A stretch of 64,000 nucleotides of DNA from Sipunculus nudus (lineage: Eukaryota; Annelida; Sipuncula; Golfingiida; Sipunculidae), in the NCBI GenBank assembly GCA_026874595.1, contig CM049310.1, forward strand, positions 50,097,058 through 50,161,057, written 5' to 3'. The notes under the pieces are model-generated. The model ran no database searches. It was not told the origin of the DNA and saw nothing but the letters and a program-made list of their open reading frames with translations. Below, piece after piece: positions 1 through 11,200 of this stretch (position 1 is its first letter; every line of letters starts with the position of its first letter). The translations under genes and the position numbers were made by a program.

Positions 1-1020
1 GTAATTATCTGATGGAGTGATCTGTAAAAAGTGGACCTCAAACACCCTCAAAAGGCAAAACCTAAAATTAATTTTATAACCTTATGTCATTTATAATATT
101 TTGCCCTTGGCCTCATTGCCAGCAATCTCTAATGAGAACTGATGAGATGCTGATATTTAAAAGTGTTAATAAAACAGTAAACAAGGGACCCATGGGTCAT
201 GTCGCTCAGCTGAATTTTTGGAAGTAACTGCAAAATATTTTTATTTCTTATGGTTTTTCATGTATATTACCATTTGAAAAGCTAAGAGAAAATGGCCCAG
301 CTAAAATGAAACTCTGTAACTTATAGAATATTGGATATGAGCTGAAGCATATGGACTGTGAAATAAATGAAAGTTGTGGCCTGAAACCATTTAGTAATGT
401 ACCAAGGGGAAAAAAATGGGCCTACAATAAGTGTCATATAAAAGTTCTATTTCATAAACAAATAATGTGTGAAGTTAATTAAGTTTTTAAAAGTTAAATA
501 TATGGCCATATAAGTTAAAAATTAATCCCACAAAGTTTGACCAATCTTCCTTATTTTAAAACTAAGTTTAGCAGTGTTAATCACACCAAGGCCCGGCCAA
601 CTTTAGGAGATATGAATGAAATGCTACCAAGTATTTTTATCTTCTTAAATCTTGTAAATTAGCACTTACATTAGGTCCTAATATTTTATCACATTTGAAA
701 ATTAGGTTTAAATTCCTGAACATTTTTTTCTTGAAAAAAATCAATATTGTCCAAGTCTCAACAAAAAGAATTTGTTTAACATTAAAATTATAAGATTCGT
801 CTTGTTTATTAGTCCTGTGTATTGAAGCGGTGGGTGGGTGGGGGGGGGGGGGTGTCTCTGTTGTTACTGCTTGTTGCTGAAAAAAATGTGAAATTATAAG
901 ATTCATCTTGTTTATAGTACAGGTCTGTCAACAGAATCGGTGGGGGGGGGGGGGGAGAGAAAGGCTCCCTTTGGTATTAACTGCAGGCAGCCTGATCAAG
1001 CTCAACAAGACAGAGGGCTT
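1..1020. other. AT-rich non-coding DNA with a duplicated G-run
   Basis: No gene seen. Two related segments about 106 bases apart (787-852 and 893-954) both read ATTATAAGATTC(G/A)TCTTGTTTA and then run into a poly-G tract, which indicates a local direct duplication. Confidence 0.5.
181..212 (+). repeat. Palindrome motif GACCCATGGGTC, copy 1
   Basis: ACAAGGGACCCATGGGTCAT followed by a GCTCAGCTG core. The same approximately 33-base signature recurs at 1957-1989 and 2656-2688 (+) and, inverted, at 35540-35572 and 36040-36071. It is probably the end of a mobile element family. Confidence 0.5.
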
Positions 1021-1022
1021 AC

Positions 1023-1100
1023 CTTAGTGATGGTATAACATAAGAACCGCCTGGGGAGCATAGAGAGCTGCACTGAATGACCTACAGTGACCAAAGTCGA
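1023..1100 (-). CDS. Weak candidate minus-strand exon
   Basis: On the minus strand an acceptor-like TTCTCTTACATTGTCATGCAG leads into 26 open codons (STLVTVGHSVQLSMLPRRFL and onward), ending at a consensus donor AAG|GTAAGC. Phase is 0 at both ends. No homology is recognised and no partner exon was found. Confidence 0.17.
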
Positions 1101-1129
1101 CTGCATGACAATGTAAGAGAATACAACAA

Positions 1130-1950
1130 GAGCCTAAAAAAAAATTCAATAACTAGCCTATTTTTGCAGCTTTTATTTTCAAATTTCAGATTTTAACAGA
1201 TTAAATCCTAATGTGTACATGCTGTGAAAATTAAATACACATCACTTACAGGAAAAAAAACATGGCCAAAGTTGGGCAAAACTTAAGGTACTAATTTTAT
1301 ATTTGTGCCAATAACATAAAAAATTGCAAATTTCAGATCTAATTTTGGGTATACAATTGAATCTTGAATAAATGAAGTTATATCCCTGAAAAAAAATTCT
1401 CTAGCATCAGCAATTCTTATGTTAAGAGAGTAAATATATTTCCTGATTTTTTACAAGGTGCATTATGTTTGGGCCTAGAATTTCATCAAATTATGCAATA
1501 CTGACCTAAATTTTGTAATGTACATAGGAAATATATGGAAGAATATGAATATTTATTATGACATCTAACATTATGCCAATATTTGGATTACAAGGCAAAG
1601 CTAAAGTGGGGTCATGATGCTTGAAAATACATTAAGGCCTCTAAAAAACTTCAATAGCTAGACTATTTTTAAGCTTATAATTTAAAATTTCAAAATTCAT
1701 CAGATTAAATCCATATGTAAACTTGCTGTGAAAATAAAATCAAATGTACTTACAAGAAAAAAACGTGCCATGGTCAAAGTTGGGCAAAATTTTAAAAGTG
1801 CTTATGTTTGGGCCCATAACTTTTTTAAATTATATAGTACTGACCAAATTTTGTACAGGTACATAGGTTATATATACACAATTATTTATGGAAAATATGA
1901 AGAAAAAAAGTGAGTGGTTTTGATATTAGCCATTCCTGAAGTGTAAAAAT
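1130..1950 (+). repeat. Hairpin-element (CGGA family) fragments, two partial copies
   Basis: Two internal segments of the same family lie one after the other (about 1140-1560 and 1600-1950). They share CTGTGAAAATTAAAT, GCCATGGTCAAAGTTGGGC and CTAATTTTGGGTATACAATT with the copies at 3880-5262, 6985-7600 and 33672-34400. No terminal hairpin is present here. Confidence 0.6.
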
Positions 1951-1956
1951 TATTTT

Positions 1957-1989
1957 AACAAGTGACCCATGGGTCATGACGCTCAGCTG
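1957..1989 (+). repeat. Palindrome motif GACCCATGGGTC, copy 2
   Basis: AACAAGTGACCCATGGGTCA followed by TGACGCTCAGCTG. It directly follows the hairpin-element fragments that end near 1950. Confidence 0.5.
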
Positions 1990-3870
1990 CCAAGCATGAC
2001 CTGTGACATCATGGACTGAGATTCACAACTTCCAGTCAAATTTTGAAGAACCAATTTGCCAATTTGTTGATAATTTTCTATGACAACAGAAATATATATC
2101 ACCTATGTCTGGTTAAAACACATTGAATTGATGGTCTGAGGAAAATGCATGATTGTTAAGCTATCAGGAACTATTCCAACAGCTTGCTTGAAAACCTGTC
2201 AGTCTCAAAAGGAACACCACAAGGGGCAAATATAAGATCAAAATATATAGCAAAAATCAAGGAAATACATGCAAGAATTATTGAGAAACAGGTGCTTCTG
2301 TATGAATTTTTATTCAATACAAGCCAACTGTACTGCACTTTTATAAATGATGGTAATATTTATTCAGAAATATTTGACCCAATCCTTTACAAGATTACAT
2401 AAATATACATCCAACTGCATTCACTTTAACTGTTGAGATACCTGAGATAATACACTTGAGATAATATGATCAAAAGGAATTAAAAGATGGTTGCCTGGTG
2501 GCAAGTCTGAAATCAGACAACAAACATTCTCTAAATCGGACCAAACATTAAAGAAAAATTACTGAAACTGCACTGAAGAAAGAATTTCTAAGGTGGCTAA
2601 CTGGCAGACATAATGGATTTCTGACAAGTATGACATTTGATATCCCACATTCTCTAACAAGGGACCTATGGGTCACGACGCTCAGCTGTTATATATGATA
2701 AAAAAAAAAAAAATTTTTTTTAGAAATGAGGCACATGCTGGTTTTGTGTGGTAATAAATATAAGCTGTATTATGAGTTGTGGGTGTTTAGCTTATGTATG
2801 ATTTTGATAGTATCTTTGGAGACAGGGAAGAGGATTGATTTCATTTATTTTATTAACAAATGGAGTGCTATTGTCACACAGATTTTGACTTGGCCATATA
2901 ACTTATAAGCAGAACATATAATATAAGAGTTTAACTATTTATTAAAAAAATTACAAATATTGTCCCAAATATAATTTTTATTAAAAATAATAAGAGAATC
3001 ATATGATTTTTTAAACTGAAATAACTGATATGATTATTAAAATAATATTAAAGAATATATTCATGAATGCATTCATGAATACATTTTGAAAGTATTTGCA
3101 CGAGTATTCATATACTTTCATTTTTACCTGAATTCCCATTCTTTATGCAAGAAATTTTATAATGGAGTACATAATCATATTCGTATTTAAATACAATTAC
3201 AAAGTATTTGCACCATGTCTGGTATTTATTCAGTTCTCACCAAACAATGATTTTGAGAATCCAGAATATACAAAATTCACACATTTAAATAATGATCATA
3301 AGTACCTGGTTTTATGGCTTTTATTTATATTAAAAAATAACTGTAAAAAATTCATTTTGGACTAATTTCACATCAATGTACACACTAGACACAGTAGGAA
3401 TCTAGATTAATATTATCAACTGCATCTTTGTCTTTCATCAATTTCCTTCATATAATCCCTAATGATTAGTAATGAATAATATGATTTACTTCTTTATCAT
3501 TAAAAATGAACTGAAAAATGCCATAAGTGACTGCATGGTGTTATTTGGAATATGTGACATTCTACCCATCGATACAAGATTCTTATATCATCAGTAACTG
3601 CAAGTTAATTTCCTGTTATTATAAACTTACAAATTCCTTTTCTATTTTTCTTTAATTTGTTATTAAAAACCAAGAAAAATTTATTAATTTATTGTTTATT
3701 GTTATGTTGTTAGTTAAAATTACTAGATGAGTTGGGTTGGACACCTGGATCAACTGTGGCTGGCCATAAGCTGCCTGGATTCTCGCCTCAAGCGTGCATA
3801 ATTTGATGAAAGGTCAACAAGGTCAACATACAGGTGACTCAAGAGGGGCTGGAGAGAGCCAAAGTCTGAC
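1990..3870. other. AT-rich non-coding DNA
   Basis: Apart from the palindrome motif at 2656 I see no gene or clear repeat. A short run near 3055-3120 repeats ATTCATGAAT/ATTCATGAATAC several times. Confidence 0.4.
2656..2688 (+). repeat. Palindrome motif, copy 3 (one mismatch in the palindrome)
   Basis: AACAAGGGACCTATGGGTCA followed by CGACGCTCAGCTG. It is the third direct-orientation copy in the first 2.7 kb. Confidence 0.45.
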
Positions 3871-3879
3871 AGGGTCTCA

Positions 3880-5262
3880 TAAAAACATTAATAAAAGCTA
3901 CAATATTTGGCCAATTTCTTTCAGCTTTCTAAACTAAAAAGCTGAAATCCATATTTGTGCATGATATGAAAATTATATCAACAGTGCTCTCAGGAAACAA
4001 ATGTGCCATGGTCACAGTTGGGCAAAATTTAAGGTACTAATTTTATATTTATACTAATAACTTATAAAATTTGAAAAATTCAGAACTAATTTTGGGTATT
4101 CAATTGAATCTTGATTAAATAATGTTACATCCCTGACAATAAAATCTCTAGCTTCAGCAATGCCCTTGTTAAGGGAGTAAATATATTTCTTGATTTTTTA
4201 CAAAGTGCATTATGTTTGGGCCCATAATTTAAAAAAAATACACAATACTGACATCATTTCTGGCATGTGCATAGCGAATGTATAGAAAAATATGTATATT
4301 AGATATGATCAAAGTCAGATCAGTGGTTTTGAAATTAGGCAGTCTTAAAGTGTAACAATGGGTTTTTAATGGAAAAATGAAGTTTTTCATTGATATCTCG
4401 AAGGAATGAAGTCCTAGTGACCAAATTCTTGGCATGGTACGGGATTTTGGAGAAATCTAACTGTATGCCAAATTTAAGGAACTTAGAGCTGAAGCTCGGG
4501 AGCTGAGCTCTAGCAAACTGCATAACACTAGCAATATGTGACATGGTGCATGAAAAATTGAATAAAATCTACAGTTTTTGATCAACTGGTTTCAAATTTT
4601 TGGTGTTAACAGTTGAAAAGCTAACAAAAACATGCTGTGAAAATTAAATCCACAGCAGTTACAGCAAAAAAACGTGCCATGGTCAAAGTTGGGCAAAATT
4701 TAAGGTACCAATTTTTTATTTTTGCTAATATTTTAAAAAATTTAAAAGATTTTGATCTAATTTTGGGTATACAATTTAATTTTGATTAATAAAAGTAATA
4801 TTACTGGAAAAAAAGTGCTTAGCTTTAACAAGTTTTGTGTTAAAAGATAAAATTTCTTTCCTGATTATTTACAAAATGCATTATGTTTGGGCCCATAACT
4901 TTTTTAAATTATATAATACAGACATAATTTCTAGCATGTACATAGGAATTATATAGAGGATTATTTATAGGAAATATGAGGAAAAACAGATGAGTGGTTT
5001 TGATATTAGGCAGTCCTGAAGTGTGAAAATAGGTTTTTAATAAAAAATTGAGGTTTTTCCTTAATTTCTCAAAGGAACAAAGTCGCAAAGACCCAGTTTT
5101 CGGCTTGGTAGGAGATCTTGGGGACATCTAACATTATGCTGAATTTTGGATTCCTAGGTCTTACGGTTTCAAAACGTGCCACATCTACGGACGGACGGAC
5201 GGACGGACGACGGACAATGGACCACGACTATAGCTCAGATGACTTATAGTCAGCTGAGCTAA
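3880..5262 (+). mobile_element. Hairpin-ended non-autonomous element, CGGA family, direct copies
   Basis: A partial copy (3880-4560) is followed by a longer one (about 4600-5262). The second ends with a CGGA tetranucleotide tract (5183-5209), GGACAATGGACCACGACTAT and a 29-base near-palindrome at 5232-5260 that starts AGCTCAG and ends CTGAGCT, then AA. It has no coding capacity. The same end occurs at 7571-7599 and, inverted, at 33673-33701. The class is not certain. A 3' hairpin followed by CTAA recalls Helitron ends, but the flanks do not show a consistent AT target. Confidence 0.65.
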
Positions 5263-5890
5263 TAAGAGACCAAACTTGGGGCAAATTATCCAGTAATGAA
5301 TGCCCAAAATAATTCAAAAGGCATGTCCAGGCCCTCATATCAGATTTATAGATATGCAATTGTAAAAAGTGTAAGTCCAATATTTTTTATTATCACTCTG
5401 CTTTTCAATGGGGTCAGCAGGGTAGGTAAACTGCCAAACCTGAAAGAAAAGAAATGCAGAAAGCATGACTAAGAGTCTTGAAATTAAACAAAAAGCCATC
5501 CTAAATCAAGGTACACATCCACATATTATGAGAACAAACACTTGCTTTTATATGTGGTGATATATATTAAAATATTCAGATATCTAGGAAAATAAGTTTA
5601 TTGCTAGGATTCCATAAAATAAACAGAAAAATGTTCCCATCATCTTATAAATCAGTAGCTAAACCATAATACTATACTCTCATAGTCTTAATGCCTGGCT
5701 GAAGCATTCAGACAACAGTGTTTTTGTTATGAAGTAACGAGCTACTTATCACTGAGCGGTATCACTTAATAGGCTGATACAAAAGGGAGTCATATGTCAC
5801 CAGTGTCACTCACAATTACAGTCACACAGGGAGATGTACCAGCTGGAGTGGGATGGTTATATATACAAGAAAAATAGAGATGGTCTATAA
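5263..5890. other. Unique AT-rich sequence
   Basis: No repeat recognised. It contains only the minus-strand exon candidate at 5335-5439. Confidence 0.35.
5335..5439 (-). CDS. Candidate terminal exon of a minus-strand gene
   Basis: An excellent acceptor (GCATTTCTTTTCTTTCAG on the minus strand) is followed by VWQFTYPADPIEKQSDNKKY and 14 more residues before TGA. The first half has coding-like codon choice and the second half is AT-rich, so the exon may end earlier. Family unknown. Confidence 0.25.
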   Translation of the reverse strand, partial: VWQFTYPADPIEKQSDNKKYWTYTFYNCISINLI

Positions 5891-5899
5891 AATAAGTAA

Positions 5900-6999
5900 T
5901 TGTAAACATCCCTGACCTATTACTTTGGCCTTTTGCCCACATATCAACTGGATTCTTTCTAAATGATGGGTAACTACTAACCACTTAAATCTGGTGTAAT
6001 TACTTGGCAACCAATGGGTGAATAACTTTGACCTGCAACCTTTAACCTGCTGACCAGCTGACCCCAAAATCAATAATTTATTTATTCAAGCAAAAAGACC
6101 CATAAATATGAAGTTTGAGTCAAACTGAGTGATGCATAGATGTGGCATATGTGAAAGACTGAAGGTTTGGGTTGAACAGTTACACTTGAAATATGCTCAC
6201 AAGCATTTAGAACAATTAAATATTGTGACCTTGACCTTTGACTTTTTGACCTCAACATCAATAGGCTTCTTCCCTTATTGGTAGGTAAGCCATATATGAC
6301 AGATGGAAGGTACAGATTGAAAAGTTTGCCTGAAAATGACTCCACGCAAGAAGTGGGTGCTGTAAACTTGACCTTTGACCTCAAAATCAACAGGTCTTTT
6401 CCCCTGTTGGCAGAGAAGCGATATCAGTGCTGGAAGGTTTGGAATGAAAAGTTTAGCTTGAAATGTGTCCACAACCTTTTCAAAGAAGTGGATCCTGTGA
6501 CCCTGACCTTTGACCTTGTGACCTCAAAATCTATAGGATTCTTCTCCAACTTAGTAGGTGAGCTATATGTGAAAGATCAAAGAATTGGGATGAAAGGGTT
6601 GGCTTAAAATGCATCCACAGGCTTTTCAAAGAAGAGGCTCCTGTGACCTTGACCTTTGACCTTTTGACCTAAAAAAAATTATGGTTCTTCCCCTGTTGGT
6701 AGGTGAGCTGTATGTGAAAGATGGAAGGTTTGGGATGAAAATTTTGTCTCAAATAGTTATTTCTTGGGGGTGCAAACACACCCCATAACTTCGAGAATAT
6801 AGGTCCCAGTGACCTAATTTCAGGTTTGCAAGGAGATCTTTTTATAACCTCTAAGACTGCATAGGGTTCATGGCCCTAGCCCCTACTGTTACGATTTGTG
6901 CCCTGCTAACGGATGGACGGCCGGCCGGACGGCCGGACGGACAGACGACGGACAAAGACCCATCGCTATAGCCCAGCATGACTGAAAGTCAGCTGAGCT
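5900..6999 (+). mobile_element. Tandem array of about 135-146-bp units with TGACCTTTGACCT blocks, ending in the shared hairpin
   Basis: Each unit begins GTGACCTTGACCTTTGACCT or a variant (near 6227, 6360, 6494 and 6640). It continues with CAAAATCAATAGG..CTTC..CTGTTGGTAGGTGAGC and an ...AAGATGGAAGGTTTGGGATG half. Diverged units extend left to about 5900. After 6780 the sequence changes to a unique tail with an ACGGCCGGCCGGACGG tract (about 6912-6945) and a diverged copy of the AGCTCAG hairpin at 6970-6999. This suggests that array and tail form one element. An open frame of 109 codons inside the array is not credible as a gene. Confidence 0.6.
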
Positions 7000-7602
7000 A
7001 ATAAAAAATTGAGGTTTTCCTTAATTTCTCAAAGTAGAAAAGGTCACAGAGACACAGTTTTTGGCTTGGAAGGAAATCTTAGGGACATCTGACATTATGC
7101 CAATTTTTGGATTACCAGGCAAAATTGTAGTCATGATGCTAGAAAATACAAATACATTAAGGCCTCTAAAAACTTCAATAGCTAGACTATTTTTTAAGCT
7201 TATACTTTTGAATTTCAAAATTCATCAGATTAAATCCATATGTAAACTGGCTGTGAAAATTAAATCAAATGTAGTTGCAAGAAAAGAAAGTGCCATGGTC
7301 AAAGTTGGGCAAAATTTAAGGTACCAATTTTTTATTTTTGCTAATATTTTAAAAAATTTAAAAGATTTTGATCTAATTTTGGGTAAATAATTTAATTTTG
7401 ATTAATTAAAGTTATATTACTGGAAAAAAGTCCTTAGCTGTAACATGTTTTGTGTTAAGTGATCAAATATCTTTCCTGATTTTTTTACAAAATGCATTAT
7501 GTTGGATTCCTAGGTCAAACGGTTTAAAAACGTGCCAATCTACGGAAGAAGGACAATGGACCACGACTATAGCTCAGATGACTTATAGTCAGCTGAGCTA
7601 AA
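7000..7602 (+). mobile_element. Hairpin-ended CGGA-family element, internally deleted copy
   Basis: Shares the AAAAATTGAGGTTTTCCTTA segment, AACTTCAATAGCTAGACTAT and GCCATGGTCAAAGTTGGGC with the other copies, and ends with the hairpin at 7571-7599. The CGGA tract is reduced to CGGAAGAAGGAC, so part of the 3' region has been lost. Confidence 0.6.
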
Positions 7603-7862
7603 GATATATTTTAAACTATATCCCTTCATTAATGCTTTACATTTGCAGATGCACTGCTTTTAAAAGATAATTCTTTTTGTAAGTATACACTTTATATAAC
7701 TCTTACTAATTACAGATTTATCAAGAAAATTAATAAAGTCATTTCCACCAACACTTATAAATATATAAAGGCACTGCAGAACCATTACTCATATCAAATT
7801 CATACACCAAACCTTAGTAACATTACAGATGAACTGAGAAATTCTGACAATCAAGGACGGGT

Positions 7863-8141
7863 TCTAAATTTATTAAACATTTTAAAAATTTAAAATCCCA
7901 ATTTATTCAACTATTTTTATTCAAATATATATTTATTAAACTATTTTTATTTAAAATCTCAATTTATTAAACATTTTTTAGAAGTTTAATCTCAATTTTT
8001 TAAACTATTTTAATAATTAAAAATCTCAATTTATTTAACTATTTTTTTATTAAAAATCTTAACCTCAATTTATTAAACTATTTTTTTATTCAAAATCTGA
8101 ATTTATTAAACTTTTTTATGCAAAATCTAAATTTTTTTATT
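7863..8141. repeat. Degenerate minisatellite, period about 30-34 bp
   Basis: About nine imperfect units of AAATCTCAATTTATTAAACT followed by ATTTTTATT. Confidence 0.6.
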
Positions 8142-8230
8142 TACAGTCTGGTAATCAACGGGTATACTGTTTTACTGCATGTGCACAGTGAATCTATAGA
8201 CGAGGGGAGAATGTAGCTGGGTACATGTAT

Positions 8231-8296
8231 TCAATCTGGCTCAAGAACATCAAGCATGGATCCAGTGTATTCTGGTACAGGGTTGAAACCACTGTA
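8231..8296 (-). CDS. Weak candidate terminal exon of a minus-strand gene
   Basis: On the minus strand TTGTTTATTTGTTACAG precedes YSGFNPVPEYTGSMLDVLEP, one more residue and TGA. A second frame is also open for about 34 codons. It could be an alternative C terminus of the same unseen gene as 5335-5439, since both start in phase 0. No homology is recognised. Confidence 0.18.
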   Translation of the reverse strand, partial: YSGFNPVPEYTGSMLDVLEPD

Positions 8297-8299
8297 CTG

Positions 8300-11200
8300 T
8301 AACAAATAAACAACTAACCAGAAAAGAATTAAAGAAATAAATAGTTCAGATATTGATAGTTTTGACATATTGAGCTGAGTTTATTTCTTCCTTGTTATCA
8401 ACAGAAACACACAAAAAAAACATGACAATCCTGACATCAGTAGTTTATCAGATGTTATTTCCCTGCAAGACTGCATTTGCAGCTTTTGTAGTAATTTCTC
8501 ACATAAACTAATCTCAATCAAATGTTGCAATTTACTAAACCACTACCACTCTTGGTACTTGTACCAAAAACATCTAAAGTACAAAATTACTTGTAAGCAT
8601 TGCACCAATTAACTGAACATACAATATTAGTTAATAAAATCTTAAGACATCAGTTAATTTATCCCAAATGGAAAATCCTTCAAGCACACTTTTTATATGA
8701 GTGACATTATATAAACTCAGAAGATCTCAAAAGTTTGTGTCACTGAGGCTTATTATCATAAGATATCCTCATCTGATGCCCAGCAACCACACAGTGTGAC
8801 CTTTAATTTCTGTGCAACAGGAGAGGGCTAAGACCAGCTATGCTAACATTACAGATCAATACAACCAACCGTGCTGTAATGAAACTAATACAGACCATCC
8901 AACAATGAGAAATGTAATCAGGTCTGTAAATACAGCGCCATGGACTCAAGTAATCACAGCGGTCATCAATCATTTAATAACCAATCTCGTTTCCTCTGAT
9001 GACCATTGACCACTGTGTTGACCAATGGATTATGAGATCATGCCCCTGTCCCATTCTCCAAAACTGGGCTTTACTACTGGTATTAATGTAGCAACACTCT
9101 CCTGAAGAAAATCAATGAATTCTAAGTTTCCACCACTTCTTCTTTGTTAAGCATTGGTCATAATGAAGAATTTTTTTTTTAATTTTTGTTGGGATACCTA
9201 CCTCAACTTTTTTAATGCTAGCTTACCTCGAAGTATATATACATCTGCAAAATTTCATTCCGGTTGCAGACTATTTATGTTACAGGGCAGTATCACACCC
9301 TTCCTCTCATTAAATATATCCTGGTGTAAACCAGGCCTGGTGACTACTGCAACTGTGAACCCTTGGTGTGTAATCATAAATCAAGGGTTTAAACATTTCC
9401 ACTTTTTCTATAACGCTGGGCATTACTGGTTGGTATTGTTGGAATTTTCCTCTCTGTAGTGAGGGTATGTGCTCCCTGTATCAATTTTAGCATTCTTCAC
9501 AACTTCAGTATCAAAGAGTAAACAATAGTTTTAACATTTTTTCCTCACTGATACTATCACATAATCCCACATATATACCGGTACATGGTTATATATCTCA
9601 GTAGAAACAATGATGAACTTTATGAAAAAGCATAATACATTGTTTTCCTGCAGCATCATATCAGCATCAGAAAACTGTGAGAATACCAAAGTTCAAATAA
9701 TATCCAAATGTTAGGTCCTACCTCTTATAAGAATTCCTGACAATCATTTATAAACTCTGAAAATAAACTATATATACCTAAAAAAATATATTTTGTTAAA
9801 ACATTGCAATTTATGACAAACAATTAAAAATGAGGAGCATAATAAATTGTTTCTTTTGCAGACCTTCTTCATGCCTCATGAGCTCTTGGATTGATGCCCA
9901 GCATCAGAATATCAGCATACAAAATATTTAAATAACAGAGGATTGATATGACAGCTTCCAAGCCAAAAGAGGTATACGCTCATCAAGCAGCTACAGGTTA
10001 CTGTGGTCAAGACCTTAGCCCTGTGCGCTCCTTAAGCATGTTCTCTGAGCCAACAGTCGCAGTGCCATGCCAAGCCAAGCAGGGAGCCGTAGAGGACGCC
10101 ACCATCCAACCCGAGCCGTTGACCTTTTTAGAAAGCTTAAGCATCCACAGCCACAAAGCCTGAAGCAACCCACATTCCCTCCACTGATCCCAGCAGCGGA
10201 GACCCAGCCATGTCATTAGAGAGCCGAACTCAATCTTGTGAATGACACTGCTTCGAGACCCATAGCCCTTGTACTTGCGGTTTTGGCCAGCTTCCTTGCC
10301 AAGCCATACTGTGGTATCCTCAGCAAGAGCCACGTGATGTGTCAGGGATAACCCTTGAGCAACAGGCAAGCGCCTGTAGCCAGATCAAAGAGTTTTCCCA
10401 CCTATGTGCAAGGTTTTTTTTTCAAGATTGCAAGCAACACTGGGCAGGCTCTGTGATCCCAGTGCTCACTCCATCTTATTATACCTCCATGGTGGTATAA
10501 ATACCAGCTAGCAGCTAACCTTTAACAGGTCACTCCAAAATGAAAGTCATTAATGAGGCACAAATCGACAGAGATATTGAACCGGAAAAAAAAAAATTTT
10601 GAGGTTCGACTGTCTCATTTTTCACCTTGTAACCTCACAACCTTTGGTGTTAGCTGTTACGTTTTCAGTCATGGGGTTTTCTTCAGAAAATGTAAACTCT
10701 AAGCAAATTGTATTTAAGTGATCAGGTTCCACGTGACAGGTGTCTATTCACAGGATGAAGGCATGGTCTCCAATAGCACAGTCTGAACAATCAATGTCAA
10801 ACGCTGGACATGACACAAAATTTACCTGACAACAGCTGATTAAGTTCAGCATGGGAGTGAATAAAGTGGTGTGTTGCACTGATATCAGCATCATATTGAC
10901 ACAGGTAGTTTAACACATGGTACATTTAAACTTTTTTTTGACCCTTGGAGCTAGCAGGGCTATTCTGTTGAGAAGCAATTTAACATCAGAGAGCAAATTT
11001 GGGTAACTTTTATCATAAAAGCAAATAACACTGAATCATTGTAGTTCTTATAATTCAAAATTACACATTCTATTAGATTAAATTTTAATTCAATTTTAAT
11101 TTTTATTCAATTTTATTAAATTATTTGCTACAGGCCTAATCTTAGGTTTTGAATGTGTTAAACTGGTGAATACTACTTTCTGTTTTTTTAATGTTCCATG

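Noticed and set aside
5183-5260. Reading the terminal hairpin and CTAA as a firm Helitron 3' end
   Set aside because: Bases following the AA differ between copies and the expected A/T insertion site is not consistent. No 5' TC end could be fixed.
6278-6607. 109-codon open frame on the plus strand
   Set aside because: It lies wholly within the 135-146-bp tandem array. The translation repeats LTFDL with the array period and has no domain signature.
10007-10369. 120-codon minus-strand frame, and a 71-codon plus-strand frame over the same bases
   Set aside because: Slightly GC-rich but both strands are open, residues look random (many W, G, L), no splice sites frame it, and no motif is recognised.
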